A stretch of 64,000 nucleotides of DNA from Hyalella azteca (taxonomy: Eukaryota > Arthropoda > Malacostraca > Amphipoda > Hyalellidae), in assembly GCF_000764305.2 (NCBI RefSeq), contig NW_025934720.1, positions 806,001 to 870,000 of the forward strand, written 5' to 3'. Below are positions 36,948 through 49,689 of the stretch, one piece after another. Under the pieces are notes generated by a model, which was not told where the DNA came from, made no database searches, and saw only the letters and a program-made list of their open reading frames with translations. The first letter of the stretch is position 1. Each line of letters starts with the position of its first letter. Position numbers and translations under genes: made by a program.

Positions 36948-38513
36948 CAGTGGTTCCCAAAGTGGGCGATATCGCCCCCCTAGGGGCGATGGAAAGATTT
37001 TGGGGGGCGGTAAGGAAGAAGAGGGCGGTTGGGGGGCGATAGGGGGGCGACAATCCGAAGTCGAAGTCAGAAGTTCGAAAGTTTGTTTGACGATTTGTAC
37101 ACAACACGTGCAGCACATGACTCCCAGCGATGGTTTTGTCACACAGATCTGTTTTTTTAGCCTCTCCTGGGTTTACGTCTCGGACAAATTAACGGCCGAA
37201 CTCGCGTCCGGTCTCACGGTCAATTGCCAAATTCAATGATCAAGGAATATCTCTCAAACTAATGAACTTAACTCGATGAAACTTAGTACACGTATTCATT
37301 AGGACCTAACAATAATGTTTAGCTCGTGAAAATTGCTTGAATTTTGTCATCGTTTGTTTTTGTCATAGTTATACGGCAATACGGGACAAAATTCACAGTG
37401 ATCAAGTAATTTCTTCCAAACTCGTTTAGCTCTTGAAAATGTTTTCGATTGCGCCTTCGTTCGCGAGTTTTTTTCACCTTCATTCGTGATTTAAACAGCA
37501 ATACGTGTTTATTTAAATTCGCAATAATCAAGAAATTTTTTCCAAACTGCTGAACAGATTTGAACGAAACTTAGTATTTAAATACCTAACCTCAGCAACG
37601 GTGATTTTTAGCTCGTTACGGTGATGTTTAGCTCCTTACAATTTTTTCGTTTTGCCTTCGTTTGCCAGTTAAACGGCCTTATACGGCTCTTGGTTAAACC
37701 GGCCGGTAGAAAAGCCGGTCGTTCCTCCAATATCTGTACAACTCGCGAACGAAAGCAAAATAAAAAAATTGTCACGAGCTAAACATCACTGTCGAGAGGT
37801 TAGGTATTTATATACACGGTTTCATTGAAATTTGTTCTGTAGTTTGAAGAAATTTTTTGATCGCCTCGAATTTAAGTGACAAATTACCCGGCGATACGGG
37901 CCGAATATAGGGAAGTGTGAAATCAAGAATGACGGTGAAATGAAAAAAAAACTCGCAAACAAAGGTAAAATCTAAAAAAAAAATTATAAGCTAAAAAAAT
38001 CACCGTTTGGTAGTTAGGAATGCATATTCAAAATTTCGTTCAAATCTGTTCAATAGTTTGGAAGAAATTCTTTGATCACTGCGAATTTCGGCCTGTTTCG
38101 CAATATACGCGTAACTCACGAATGGAAGTGACATTCATGTCATTTACAAAAATTACAAGCTTAATAACACCGTTAGGTTCTGATGAATACATGTTCCAAG
38201 TTTCATAGAGCTGCGTTCATTAGTTTTGGAGATACTACTTGATAACTGAATTTGGAGATTAGTCGAGAGACCGGCCACGAGTCCGGCCGTAAATTGGCCC
38301 GAGACGTCCTGTTTCTTGTGCTGAAACAGCTGAAAAACATATTGGTTCACTAAATGGGGTTCTATTTGTGAAATACACATTTGTGTTTAACCTTTCTCTT
38401 TTAAAATTGCAGCGTACTAAATTTCAAGAAAAAGGCGCATGTCTGTGGGGGGCGCTAGAAATTCGCTAGGGAGCCAAAGGGGGCGCCAGCTTGAAAAAGT
38501 TTGGGAACCACTG
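36948..38513. mobile_element. fold-back hAT-type element (non-autonomous) with 8-bp target duplication
   Basis: The ends are cagtggttcccaaa and tttgggaaccactg, a perfect 14-bp terminal inverted repeat. The element is flanked by ttttagag at 36940-36947 and again at 38514-38521, an 8-bp target duplication typical of hAT transposons. The interior is itself an inverted repeat: for example, cattaggacctaac near 37300 pairs with gttaggttctgatg near 38173, and blocks at 37560-37680 pair with 37740-37830. The symmetry centre is near 37715. There is no transposase reading frame. It lies in the 5' intron of tspan-2 and is absent from the tspan-3 copy. Confidence 0.9.
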
Positions 38514-40102
38514 TTTTAGAGGAACTATATAGAGAGGAACGTAGGTTGTTTTGCTTCTATTTACCAGCCTCTTTTGGAAGTCAATTGCCCGGTAGGCCAA
38601 ATCTGCGTAATATGATTAAAAAGAGCAGCTGGTCAAGCTTCGTCATGATGCCCTTGGTCAAACGCTGATGACGCTACCGCATGATGGGGCTGGTCAGATG
38701 CTGAACAGGGTAAACGCATGAACCATCGAAATTCCCGCCATACGGGGGTATGCGGGTATGTGGAGGTCTACCTCCCGCACCCCCCATACGGACAGCATTA
38801 GCCGTTGCAGCAAATCAATAGGAAGGCGGCAGTTTAGAACAAACCGTGAATCGATCAGTACGTAGTGAAGAGTGTTCATTGCTCAATGCTCATCGAAAAG
38901 GTATAGTTTTGTCTCCCTCAGAGAGCTTTAAACAATTTGATGGTAAATACCATTGCACTTGTAAACATTGAACAGGATGAAAATGAATATTTTGAGTGCT
39001 TGTGGAAGTCCTTGATTTCGAATTGTTTGGAGATTACTGTTCTTCAAGCCCACAAAATAATGATGGCTAGTGGCTATAATAGAAATGTTCAGCTTTGAGT
39101 ATATGTCTGTTTGAGCGGCTAAAGATGTAGCTCTTCAGATATGCTTTAAATTAAAATTTCTAAGCATCCCTACGGCCAACAGCTTAATTTATGAAGATTG
39201 CATAAGAACGTTTGTCGTAATTTCCGACCACCTCTGAAGACTGGTCCAGTGCGGTACAAGAACGTTCTCGCTGCCCCAACTGTCGTATCGGTGAACTATC
39301 GCGTACAAGAAGGCAGGGTGAACGTGTTTAAACGGGATCCAATTTGTGAGCAACTTATTTGATTTAACATTACTAGGCTATAGTATATTCCGTTATAATT
39401 TTGGTTATCCATCCAGGAATTTAGAGTGCATTTGATAATTTGAAAGCTTGAAAGAATTTAATTTTAGAGCTCAACTCTTCCAATGCAAAAAAAAATAGTC
39501 GACTCCTGTTGAGTGTGATCGGATGGCTGTTTACTGCAATCAAGCTACTGCAGTAACTTGACTTTGTTAAGATTAACACTCACTTTTCGATTGTGTTGCC
39601 TTCCTTAAATTATGACGTATTTGACTGGAAAATTTAAATTATGAAGGAAAATATGTTAGTTTTTCCTACGAGTATTTTATTAATAAGATGTAGTTGTATC
39701 GTATGGTGTATCTTTCACATCGTATGGTGTATCTTTCAAACGCAGCAATTATACGATGCAAGATATTTTTTCGACAATAAGAGATTTCATGCGGAATATG
39801 CTTAAATCAGTTATTTGATCAGTTCGCTGCAATAGGTACTTCTCAAGTTCTCGTCGGCAGGCGACATTCATCATGACTACGCATTTGTGTGTTCAAAATT
39901 TTCAACTTTGGGCATGTCGACACGAGCATGTTATTTAAGCTGCTCCTGTTTATATGCTTAAGGTTCTAATTTCTAAATCAACACATCAACTGGATCTATT
40001 TGTGTAGTCGAAACTCGAAAGTTTATCATTGCCTACGATGCTACCTAACCGACAGACAACACTCGAGTGACTCGACACCACTAGGCGGGCCAGCTGAACA
40101 GG

Positions 40103-40140
40103 ATGGAAGAGGTTGCAGAGCGTATACCGATTATTCTCAA
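40103..40140 (+). CDS. possible first coding exon of an unknown transcript
   Basis: ATG GAA GAG GTT GCA GAG CGT ATA CCG ATT ATT CTC AA followed by gtaagttag would encode MEEVAERIPIIL and a split codon. The upstream 60 bases are GC-richer than the surroundings and could be 5' UTR. The phase (2) does not match the known dlg junctions in this window, so it cannot simply replace dlg exon 1. It is not conserved in the duplicated block. This could be chance. Confidence 0.22.
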
Positions 40141-40304
40141 GTAAGTTAGTTGCATTTGTTCTGTTCTATCTACTATATTTCGTTGTATCATCAGGTTTCA
40201 TTGTGGAGTTACATTTAAGTATAAGGATGAATTTGGTTATTTCTGAAGAACTACAAATTATACGAGGATAGATTCAGGAAATTTCCATCGAGCTCAGCAA
40301 TATT

Positions 40305-40390
40305 GGAAGGGAGGGGGCATTTTTTTTAACGCATTTTTTCAGATTCGGCCGTGTCTGTCCCGAACGTATCAGGTACTAAATACACGCGCC
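40305..40390. repeat. dispersed direct repeat, copy 1
   Basis: ggaaggga, then gggcattttt, then agattcggccgtgtctgtc, then gtatcaggtac recurs at 41009-41093. The copies are about 700 bp apart in the same orientation, and both begin in a G-run. Confidence 0.85.
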
Positions 40391-41008
40391 CCACGATCGC
40401 CCCAAGCTCGACAGGAATTTCATAAGATTCTATTTCGGCTCTTATTTCGCTCCGGCAACCGGAACCTAAAGCGGACATATAGAGCTTCTAATTTACACTG
40501 CCATTAGAACTTGGGGCGTCCGTGTGCCAGCGGCTGACAGGTCTTCGAATTTCGATAGGGATGGCCGTCTCCTCTATTCAGCCACCAAATAGGAGCTAAT
40601 TTGGGTAGTTTCATGTTAAAAAGTATAATGATAAAATGATACACGAAATCAGCGTGTATCAGGTTTTTTCTATGTTTGGAGTCGGTCCGGCGGCCGGAAA
40701 AACCTAGCCAATCAACGAAAACCTCGCAGGTTAGGTCCAGTTAGGTACAGGTTCCATTAAAAATTTCCGATGCCGACCGCCAAAAACGGATTTCAGATTC
40801 TTAATCTACACCCCAAAAAACATATAATTAAAAAAACACCCTTTTTTAGATGCACTTAATCTAAAGTAATACCGAAATTTGTATTAACTGATATTTTTCC
40901 TTTGTCAAACTCCTATTTACTTGCCAATTGCTTCATTGTGCCGCGGTGATACGTGTCTAGTCTGTTCAGCGATTCAAATACCCCCTTCCTTCCCCCCAGT
41001 ATAAGGGG

Positions 41009-41093
41009 GGAAGGGAGGGGCATTTTTTACTCCCTGCACTTTTCAGATTCGGCCGTGTCTGTCGCGAAGGTATCAGGTACCAAATACGCGCGC
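41009..41093. repeat. dispersed direct repeat, copy 2
   Basis: Partner of 40305-40390, preceded by the palindromic-looking ccttccccccagtataaggg at about 40986. Confidence 0.85.
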
Positions 41094-43994
41094 AGCAGCA
41101 GGAGGATCTATTTATTTCACGACATATCACTTGTATGTTACGTCCAACGAACCGCTTTGCACGAGCCTATAAAATTTTGCCTACAGTGTCTGTAAATATG
41201 AGAAGAACTACTTCTACCGTCGAAATTCCAATTGGAATTTGTAACCTTTGCAACACTGCATGTTCTATGTCAAATTCAGAAATTTACCCTGTATTAATTT
41301 GTAATTTTTCGAAAATCATTCACTTCGATTTCACTCTGGTACCAAACCCGATGATAAAGCGAAAAAAACACATAATCACGGAAAATGAGCAACTTGCTAA
41401 CTTACGACTTCGTTTTGTATCCTTGTCTGTAGGTGTTTCCTTCGCAGCGGCTCGCGGCTCGTTGGCAATGACTTTTAACCTAGCCACGCACTCGACTATT
41501 AATTGAAGTTTCTGCAAATTGATCCAGCTTTCTCGATGAATTAGAAATTAATAAACCTGAAGCATATGGACACGAGCAGCTGAAATAACACGCTCACACC
41601 AACATATACCACAAGTTAAAAATTTCCATTACTGCCATTGTCAAAATCTTGGATGCTCAATTCTGTGTTCTAGAATGGCGCGATGTCCATTATTCACTCA
41701 GTGTTCATCCCGGTGCCGGGTTCCAAAAAAGCAAGCTTCACTTTGAGAAGCCTTGGGCAGTAAAACTAAGAAACTCGTTTTACCAGAAGTGTTCAGTTTT
41801 ATAAATTTAACATTTTGAAGTCACATTCTTCGCTTTTAACACTACAATTACACAAGTGAAATGAGCAGTATGCATCGTTCAACATCTCACCAACACAAGT
41901 AACAAGCGAGAACTGCCGCCGGCAAGTTAGCGCCATGGCTGCAACGTTTCAATTAATAGTTTACATATTAGTTATGTATATTATGACTAGGATTCGAAAT
42001 ACATCTCCTGGAGCTACAAGCATAAATTTTTTACTGCCAAGTACTTATCAAGTATTTTTCTTCTCTTGCACCCCGTAATGTTTCCATACCTTCAAACAGA
42101 CTGTTGTTTTTAAATACAACAAAATAAATTCAGATATTTTTGTCATAGAATTAATGAAATTACTATCTAAGAACCACGAAAGCTCAAAGAATTTGTAAAG
42201 TCAATTCTTATTTCGTTCCATCGTATGAATTAACAAACGTTCGCGCGTGCATACATTGTGCATTGTGCATACATACTGCGCGTGCATACATTGGCCATAC
42301 GCCAGTACATTAACGGGAGATGGTCATGGTTCGCTTATATATCGGCATCTGACATAAGACAGCTTGACCAACTACTCTTTTTGGTTACAGTACGCAGATT
42401 CGGCCCATATTGCAATCTATACTCCCGCATTAAGCTCCTAATTAGCACCGGAATAGGCAAGAATAGACAAGATGGCCGACTTTCATATGATTCTCCTCTA
42501 AGCCGAGACAATGGGACCCGCGGGGCGTCTCAGAATGGAATCTGAATTTTGACTGGGTAACGATATTGATTAGACTTGATAAACTCGAAATAACGTCGAT
42601 ATAGTGGCTTTATGTATATGAATAACTCGTGTGATCCACGGTATTGAAACAATTCCACGTTGTATTTTTTAACTTCACCAACTGAATAAATAATGCTTAA
42701 ACCACTGTTTAACTTCATAATTAACTCTGAGGATTCGTTTTCGGTAACTTACAACTGAATTTGGCTCGATTTTGACAATTAATTCTAAACCTTAGATACT
42801 TATTAATATTCATCATAACCTTTGATTTCACGCTGATTTAATGTGCGCTGGCGTTGGGGCCACCCTAATTATACAATGGAATAGCCGAATAGCAAGTTTT
42901 TAATTTATGAATGAGACCATAGTCATTAATTGATCATGAATTTCGTCTCTTGTATTCTTACTTTTAATTGCAGTGTTAGCTTTGTGTGCGACTGATCAAT
43001 TTTATCTGTTCTAGTAGAAGGTGTTTAGAAGGTGTGAGGACTCGAAATTATAACCGCTCTGATATGATTGCGATCTCTTGGTAAACTTTTCAGTTGATCT
43101 ACTAATTCTAATGCAGGCAGGTTTTCTCTCTCATTGAACAATTATTAAATTAGAATACCCATGACCAAACCAGTGACATGGTTGTGTAACGTATATTCTG
43201 AGTTCTATTGAAATTTGCAACTTGCTTGACGGCTAACTATTTGCATTCGAATAAGATTAGAATACAACATTGGGAAAAGCTGAGCTTCGCACGACTAGTT
43301 TAATGATGCGTGCATAACTGCGCTGGTGAATCCTTGATGAGCAATTGAAATCTTACCTATTGGATTTTACATCAATGATCGGCAGGTTTAGTTCAGAGTA
43401 TTATTTGTGTAATATGGTTCTAAATAAATATTCATATTATTTGTTGATATTAAGGCTATGCGAACGCGTACCATAACTCTATACTTCATTAGTGTTCTAT
43501 ACCATTAGTATTCTATTAGATCTTCATTAGTATTCTATTAGATATACATATCATGTATATCTAATAAACAAAATATAAAATGTTAAACTTCGCTTTACGT
43601 CATATGTTTTCGAAAAAATGGGCTGAATCCCGTGATAATTCTTTATATCATTGGCACGTTTTCTGCTAATGATAGTTAGCAATACCATGTTACTGGTTAC
43701 AAGTCTAATTAGGGTTAACATATATTTTACCATGATTTGATAAAATAAGAACAGAACACCTTTTTTCACACACACAAATATTACACCAAGCAATCAAAGA
43801 ACGTCGCGTAGACACCTCTGATTTATAAATCTAGTATTCACAATACAGCTCTGACTTACTTTATATGTCAAAATTTAACTATAGCATATCTTTGCATTAA
43901 CGTATGAACATGTTTAGAATAACTAGAAACCTACAAAAAAGAACTGAATAAGCACAATTCTTTATGTGTTCAGAAGGGTCTCTATACGACTTAC

Positions 43995-44073
43995 CTGATC
44001 AACTGCAGTCCTGGCGGGAAGTGAGTCTGTCATCACACGTAGTCCTTTTTGTGGACTCTTAATCAGTAATACT
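43995..44073 (-). other. noncoding first exon of tspan-2 (predicted)
   Basis: On the minus strand it runs from the initiator A at 44073 to the donor GATCAG|gtaagtcg at 43994. The same exon end and donor are conserved at 63681 upstream of tspan-3. A short ATG frame exists here but its ATG is missing in the duplicate, so the exon is taken as noncoding. Splicing would join it to the acceptor at 35985. Confidence 0.6.
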
Positions 44074-44231
44074 GAGACCATATCAGCGTAATCATCTTTA
44101 TACATAGCACATGCTTTTATCGGCTCAGGCTTTTGTCTCATGAGCCGACTGATACATGCTATCACTAGGATAATTAATATTTCGTTAGGACTGACGTCAT
44201 CCTCATTGTGGCAATGCTCATTGTGACGTCA
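44073..44231 (-). promoter_or_regulatory. TATA/initiator promoter of tspan-2 with two CRE sites
   Basis: The minus strand has TATAAAG starting at 44102 and the initiator TCAGT with A at 44073, a separation of 29 bases and so canonical. Two full TGACGTCA palindromes lie at 44192-44199 and 44224-44231, about 120 and 150 bases upstream, each followed by tcctcattg as part of a local duplication. The TATA, the initiator and the spacing between them are conserved in the duplicated promoter at 63745-63774, where the CRE has decayed. Confidence 0.7.
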
Positions 44232-44340
44232 TCCTCATTGCGTCAATGCAATTTAAAAGCAATGATATAATTTGTAATGCTGATTTAATGATATCATTCT
44301 GATGCTGCTAGCCTGGCTGGTTCATCGGAACTATTCGCTG

Positions 44341-47300
44341 GTGATTTATAATATTTAACATCAAACCCTCAACTATTTATTAAACGCTTTCATTTGCACA
44401 ACCAAGAATTGCGAAGATTGCGGTGCTTGCCATATCGTGAATACGTTAATCCCACAGAAAGTTATCTTCGTAATTTAAAACTAAATCCTCGTTGATGGGC
44501 CAAATAAATAATTTACGCCTCTCTAAAGCTGCGATCACCTAAAAAATTATTTTTTAATGGTTTTCACTGTAGTTTATTATTTCTTTATGACTTAGCATAT
44601 CTTCAAGAAATTGATGGTTATCATTAATTATGATAGACTATAGGCTAATTATGGCTATCAAACACTCTGTTCATGCCTTGCGGGGCTTTGTAAGTACTCG
44701 AGGAATTTTCAATTACACCTTTTTTGGTTTAGATCTGATGTTATAAATGTACTAAATAAAACGAATAATAATACCACTTGATTCATCTAATTCTTTGTCC
44801 TAGTGTTTCCCCAAGTGATGCCCTCGACGAACCAGGTCAAAACTAAATACAAATGAATCTATTCGAACCCACGAGCCCTCGTCATTGCAACGGCCGAACT
44901 TCACGCCTAGCACTGTCACCTACTCAGACTGAAAATGTAGCACAACCAATTATAAAGCCTTAGTTTCCTTAGTATTTGTTTGGGCAGCCAATAAACAATA
45001 CAATGGCTTATCATCATCTGACATGAAGTTACATTTTTATTGTTACTAACTAGTGTAATATAAATATTTTATGCTGTACAAACTATGTGGATCTGGTGCG
45101 ATTGAATCGTACTGTTGTTCATTGTCCAGGAGAATATTTCGTAGTTCACTCTTGCTATCAGTGATGATATAAGAACTTCAATTTCCAAGGCTTGGTCGTA
45201 CTAATGTGAATTAATGTGAATTATTGACGGGATCCGTACCGCCATCACTGCATGACAACGTCTGACTGCAGCTAATCTCCTGTCCGATAACCGCAGTCAC
45301 GCTGGTTCATAATGCACTGCGCCATGATTAATTATACTGATGATGTCACCCCATGATGCCGATTGTTCTACAATTCTTTTCAAGAAGGACTTATTCTTTG
45401 TAAACTTTTAGATGGGAATTGGCTAAAAACTTATTAATGACACGGTTGAATATATAATGGTGTTCATACATGTCATTGACTCGCTTTGCTTCTGAATATT
45501 TGTCCATGATGAAAACAATCACCGTAAAAAATTATCTAATATATAAACTAATACCATTTTTATCATTAACGCTCTTTCTGTACTTGTATGGGTACAGTTC
45601 AGAAATGTACAGTGGCGGAAATGGCTATATATATACGACCACCCGTTTTTTCTGAATATTTTTTCTTGCATGAAAAAATACTGGATTCTAATTACACGAG
45701 GCTAAACTACGGTTAAAAATGGTTCCAACTCTATACGGAAAAAAATTTTCTTCAAAATATATGAGAAGAAATGATGAAATTTAGAAAAACCTAGGTGGAA
45801 ATGGTTATAAGACCATGAAAGGTTTTTCCGTTTATGGATCCTATATACTCGTTTTAATAGGCAATCATACCTCCTTTCGCCTTAATTGCCTCAATGAAAC
45901 TTCTCCTCATATGTGATTTACCAAATAAAACAGAGTCTTTTACGGAATTTTATCCCGGGAATGAAGGATAGCCGCGCTCAGGTCACTCACAGATTGGAAC
46001 TGGCACTCATTTTGGTAAACATCTCTCGCCATGATGCCTATAGATTTTCTATGGTATTGAGGTAAGGGCTAAACGTTGGCCACGGCTACAGGGTAGCATT
46101 CTGTTCTTGGAACCACTTGTTTGGTGACTTTGAAGTTTGAATCGAAACATTGCCTTGCTGGAAAAAAATGATCCCTCATGTTTCTCATCGGTAAAAGGGA
46201 GAAGACGGTGAAATAGCGTGTACTTGTATACCTCGGAATCTTGTCTCCCTCGCAAAATAGCTAGAGTTGATTTCCCTTTCGGCTGAACGCCCCCACACCA
46301 TGACCGAACCAACACCAGATTGCCGCTTTCAAAAAAATTGAGGCTCACGGTTCAGGTGGTGCCAATCGCATTGCCATCTATCTGGACCATCAAGATTGAA
46401 CTTTTTTCATCACTGAAGATAATCCCTCACCGATAAGCACATCCTTTTCAGCTAGTTTTAGTAGGTTGATAATATGTTTTTGTTTGAGCGTAGGATCGTT
46501 TTTCCGCTTCATGTACTTGAATTTCTTCGAGTCATGCAATATCTGACTGATGCGTTGTGCTGTTACATCAACTCCAGTGGCCAATTTTATAGAGTAGAGG
46601 TAGCATCAGCTTTAGAAGCCTCTGAAAACAGTCGCCCAAGATCCCTGTCGGTTAATTTTGAGGTTGGTCCAGAGTGCCTTTTCGATCCGTAGCCGTCCGA
46701 ATTAGCAAAAAATGATTGTAGAACGGTTTTTTTAGAGTTTTATTTCCTTTGCGATGTCCCGTTGGCCACTGCCGCATTTCGCAAAGGGCAAAATCGGCGC
46801 CTTCTCGGCCTCTGTGAGTCTTGTCCCCTTTGGCAACTTCTTTACTTCAAAAAAATATAAATGGACACTGAACTACACCGGAAGTACCAAAAATGGCGAT
46901 AATCAGGATATTCTTTATGTTGCTGTACTTTCTAACGTGAAAATATTACTGAATGATACTAAAATCAAGAAAATCTGATCACGGTCTATAACCATTTCCA
47001 CCTAGGTTTTTCTAAATTTCATCATTTCTCCTCATATATTTTAAAAGATTATTTTTTCGTATAGCGATGGAATCATTTTTAAACGTAGTTTAGCCTCGTA
47101 TAATTAGAATCCAGTATTTTTTATGCAAGAAAAAATATTCAGAAAAAACCGGGTGGTCGTATAGCCATTTCCGCCACTGTCTCAGCCTCGAATCTGCTCT
47201 TGCAGAGATTCGATTATAGGAAATTCCCCTCAGTATTTCACCGGCGTCGATCGCTCGTCGGTGGAAAATCAGGGCCAAAGTTGGCATTACTCATATCATG

Positions 47301-48399
47301 AAAATCTCGTCACAATCCTGCGGGATTACCCTCAACCGCGCGACCAGATGAACCCTTAATACTGGGAACTCTTCCATCTTTAATATAAAGACGTCGTCGT
47401 CGAAGCTTTTTCCGGACTCTGCGAAGAACTTTCCTTAATTGGAGAAGACTTTTTTATTCTTTGCTGACCTGAAACTCAGCGATAACTTCGGGGAATGTTT
47501 TAGCGACCTCATGTTATGGGGCGCTATTTTTATGGGGTAAAATCTTACCAAAATATATAATTGGTTGACAATAAAATATTTTTATTCGTCATATGCGATA
47601 TTTGTGCTGATAGTCTTTGAAATGCATAGACAATTAATGAGGTGTTGATCAAAATGTTATCTGCTGTGCAATTAAATATTCTCCTGCAGGCATATATTTT
47701 TCATGCAAAGATTTATTTACAAAATGTTTCTCATAGTTTTCCAGTACGGAACCGACGGTCAAGGCAGTTTGACATCTATCTGCGGATTTGTTAATCGTCG
47801 TCGATGTTATTAGTATCGTCAATGCTATTCGTAATGGAAAATTAACTGCATTTTCATTATTTACCTTGAATTTGAACATTTACCGTAAATTTTACTATCT
47901 TAGGTTGTTCAAAAAACTGATATATATCCTCCCACCATGCTCGGAAAACTTTAATTTTCTCCTCAACTACGTCATACTCTAATAACTAAACATATCTTTC
48001 CGGGTGGATTTTCATGACATTTCTGAATTGTATATTATTTATTGACATTGCAGTCATATTTTATCAGTTTTAACAAGGCCCTGAGAGCCTGCACAGCGAA
48101 TTATATTGACAATGGAGCGTGAGATATTTGTGCTTGTTTGAGAGCACCCGCCAAATTTTCGAGTCTCGGCCGGGTATCTCCTTACTTGAGCTTAAAGGAA
48201 AATTGCACATGATTACTTCATTTCAATATTATTACCTTGAACTGGCAAGATGTCTACTGATAATTTTATTTATGCTGGTGTATGTGATCCGCATCTCTAG
48301 TTTAACTTGAATTCTTTTATATGTGCTGGAGTATAATCATTCCCAGAAATAAGTTGCGACCTCGCAATTTTTCGCGGCACAAAGTTACTGTGATCGACG
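44341..48399. other. spacer between the two tetraspanin duplication units
   Basis: Apart from the Tc1-like element at 45610-47179, nothing is recognised here. Confidence 0.55.
45610..47179 (-). mobile_element. Tc1-like transposon with long inverted repeats, decayed
   Basis: The ends cagtggcggaaatggctata and tatagccatttccgccactg are inverted copies. The similarity runs about 200 bases inward, including a second motif ctaggtggaaatggttataa at its inner edge. TA is present on the left (45608-45609), but the right flank is tc. Minus-strand remnants include RLTEAEKAPILPFAKCGSGQ at the N-terminus, HGVGAF-like WCGGVQPKGKSTLAILRGRQ in the middle and SPYLNTIENL near the C-terminus (catalytic Glu kept, followed by a stop). 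Several frameshifts and stops make it inactive. Confidence 0.85.
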
Positions 48400-49639
48400 T
48401 ATGATATGATGGTATGATCATACTTTATTTGCTCCTCGAGTAATGGGATGTTAAACATCAATTATCAAATATAAATGTTAAGGGAATATTAATTTAATTC
48501 ATAAAGAAATTCAGTTATTATCTACACCAGGAATACGGTATTACTTTAAAATTTAAATCATAAAGAAAACCAGGTATAACATATACGTTCCTTCCTTATA
48601 CGAACCTTCCTGCTTTTCGTATAAAAACGGAAGGTTTCCAGACATTATAAGTTAATTTAGTAATGTAGGTTTATATAAATGTTTATCAAGAGTTAATCTT
48701 TATAACAGTATTCATCTTACGATGCCTCATACTACAAAATAAATAAAAATGCATATCATCATCACATGCCGATACGAAATACTGAGATATATCATGCATC
48801 AGCAATGGAGTGTCCACATTTTTACAGTGCCACCCAATTTGGAACTCAAATAAAGCGCGATTAATTATATTAGAGACTTTAGCAACCACTTTAACCTGGC
48901 GTTGCCTGGGAACGATAGTTTATAAAATTTGAGAATTCATTTCTTCCTATCGTGTTGAATTTTTTTGAACGTCGGTAATGCTTAGATATATCTGTTCAAC
49001 CCACGTCTGCCCACGCCTACCAACGAACATTTAACTCATTTAACTAAAACTCACTTTTTTCAGCTGGGAGAAAGAATGAATTTTATATTTCAGAATAATA
49101 TTCGCACCTTCAGTTTTTCAATTTCACCCCTCCATCCATTTAAAACATATCTTATAGTTCTACCATTACGAAGAAACAAGCAATTTGGTAAATATTTAAT
49201 AGACCGATTACAATTCCCCCTGTGCATTGGCGGATTAGATTTTCGAAGTGTGATCCGCTTGTTAATGACCTCTGATGTGAATTTTCCAAGCCAATTTTTT
49301 TGGTGAGCAAACTGGCCGATTAACGTTGAGTTAAGGAAGGGAAGAATGATTCGAAAAAATCGCAATTAACTTACATCCATTGATGGCTATCATATAATAT
49401 ACTTTCGCTATTAAGCAAGAAAACATTATTTCAAATAAACAAATTTCCTTGTTATTTTCCTGCAACACATTCCATTTCAAAGTGAACAGGAAAAGTAAAA
49501 CTGCTCTATTAGTACCCATAGTTTTATATTAGTGAGGATATATAGAGGCACAAAAATCACAGCAAAATCGAATCTATTTGTAATTTAATTTCATCATAAG
49601 TATGTTATCTCTAAACGATTAACATGAATTTATTGTAGT

Positions 49640-49645
49640 TTTATT
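49640..49645 (-). promoter_or_regulatory. poly(A) signal of tspan-3
   Basis: AATAAA on the minus strand is 45 bases beyond the tspan-3 stop, at the position homologous to the tspan-2 signal at 31390. A second AATAAA follows at 49629-49634. Confidence 0.65.
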
Positions 49646-49689
49646 AATCGTCGTCACCGAGATGATGTTTCGGAAGCAGCGGCTGGTGC

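Larger units (their letters stand above)
38522..42545. other. sequence present only in the tspan-2 5' intron
   Basis: This stretch, together with the hAT element before it, has no counterpart in the tspan-3 intron, where only about 350 bases separate the two duplicated blocks. It holds the direct repeats at 40.3 and 41.0 kb and the doubtful exon at 40103. Confidence 0.55.
42546..44340 (-). repeat. duplicated block with the tspan-2 promoter
   Basis: It matches 60560-64000 in order, including tgatccacggtattgaaac, gattagaatacaacattggg, acaagtctaattagggttaa and the promoter exon. The second copy carries two extra insertions. Confidence 0.85.

Noticed and set aside
36930..37142. Overlapping frames with proline/glycine runs near 37 kb
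   Set aside because: They fall in the G-rich end of the hAT fold-back element.
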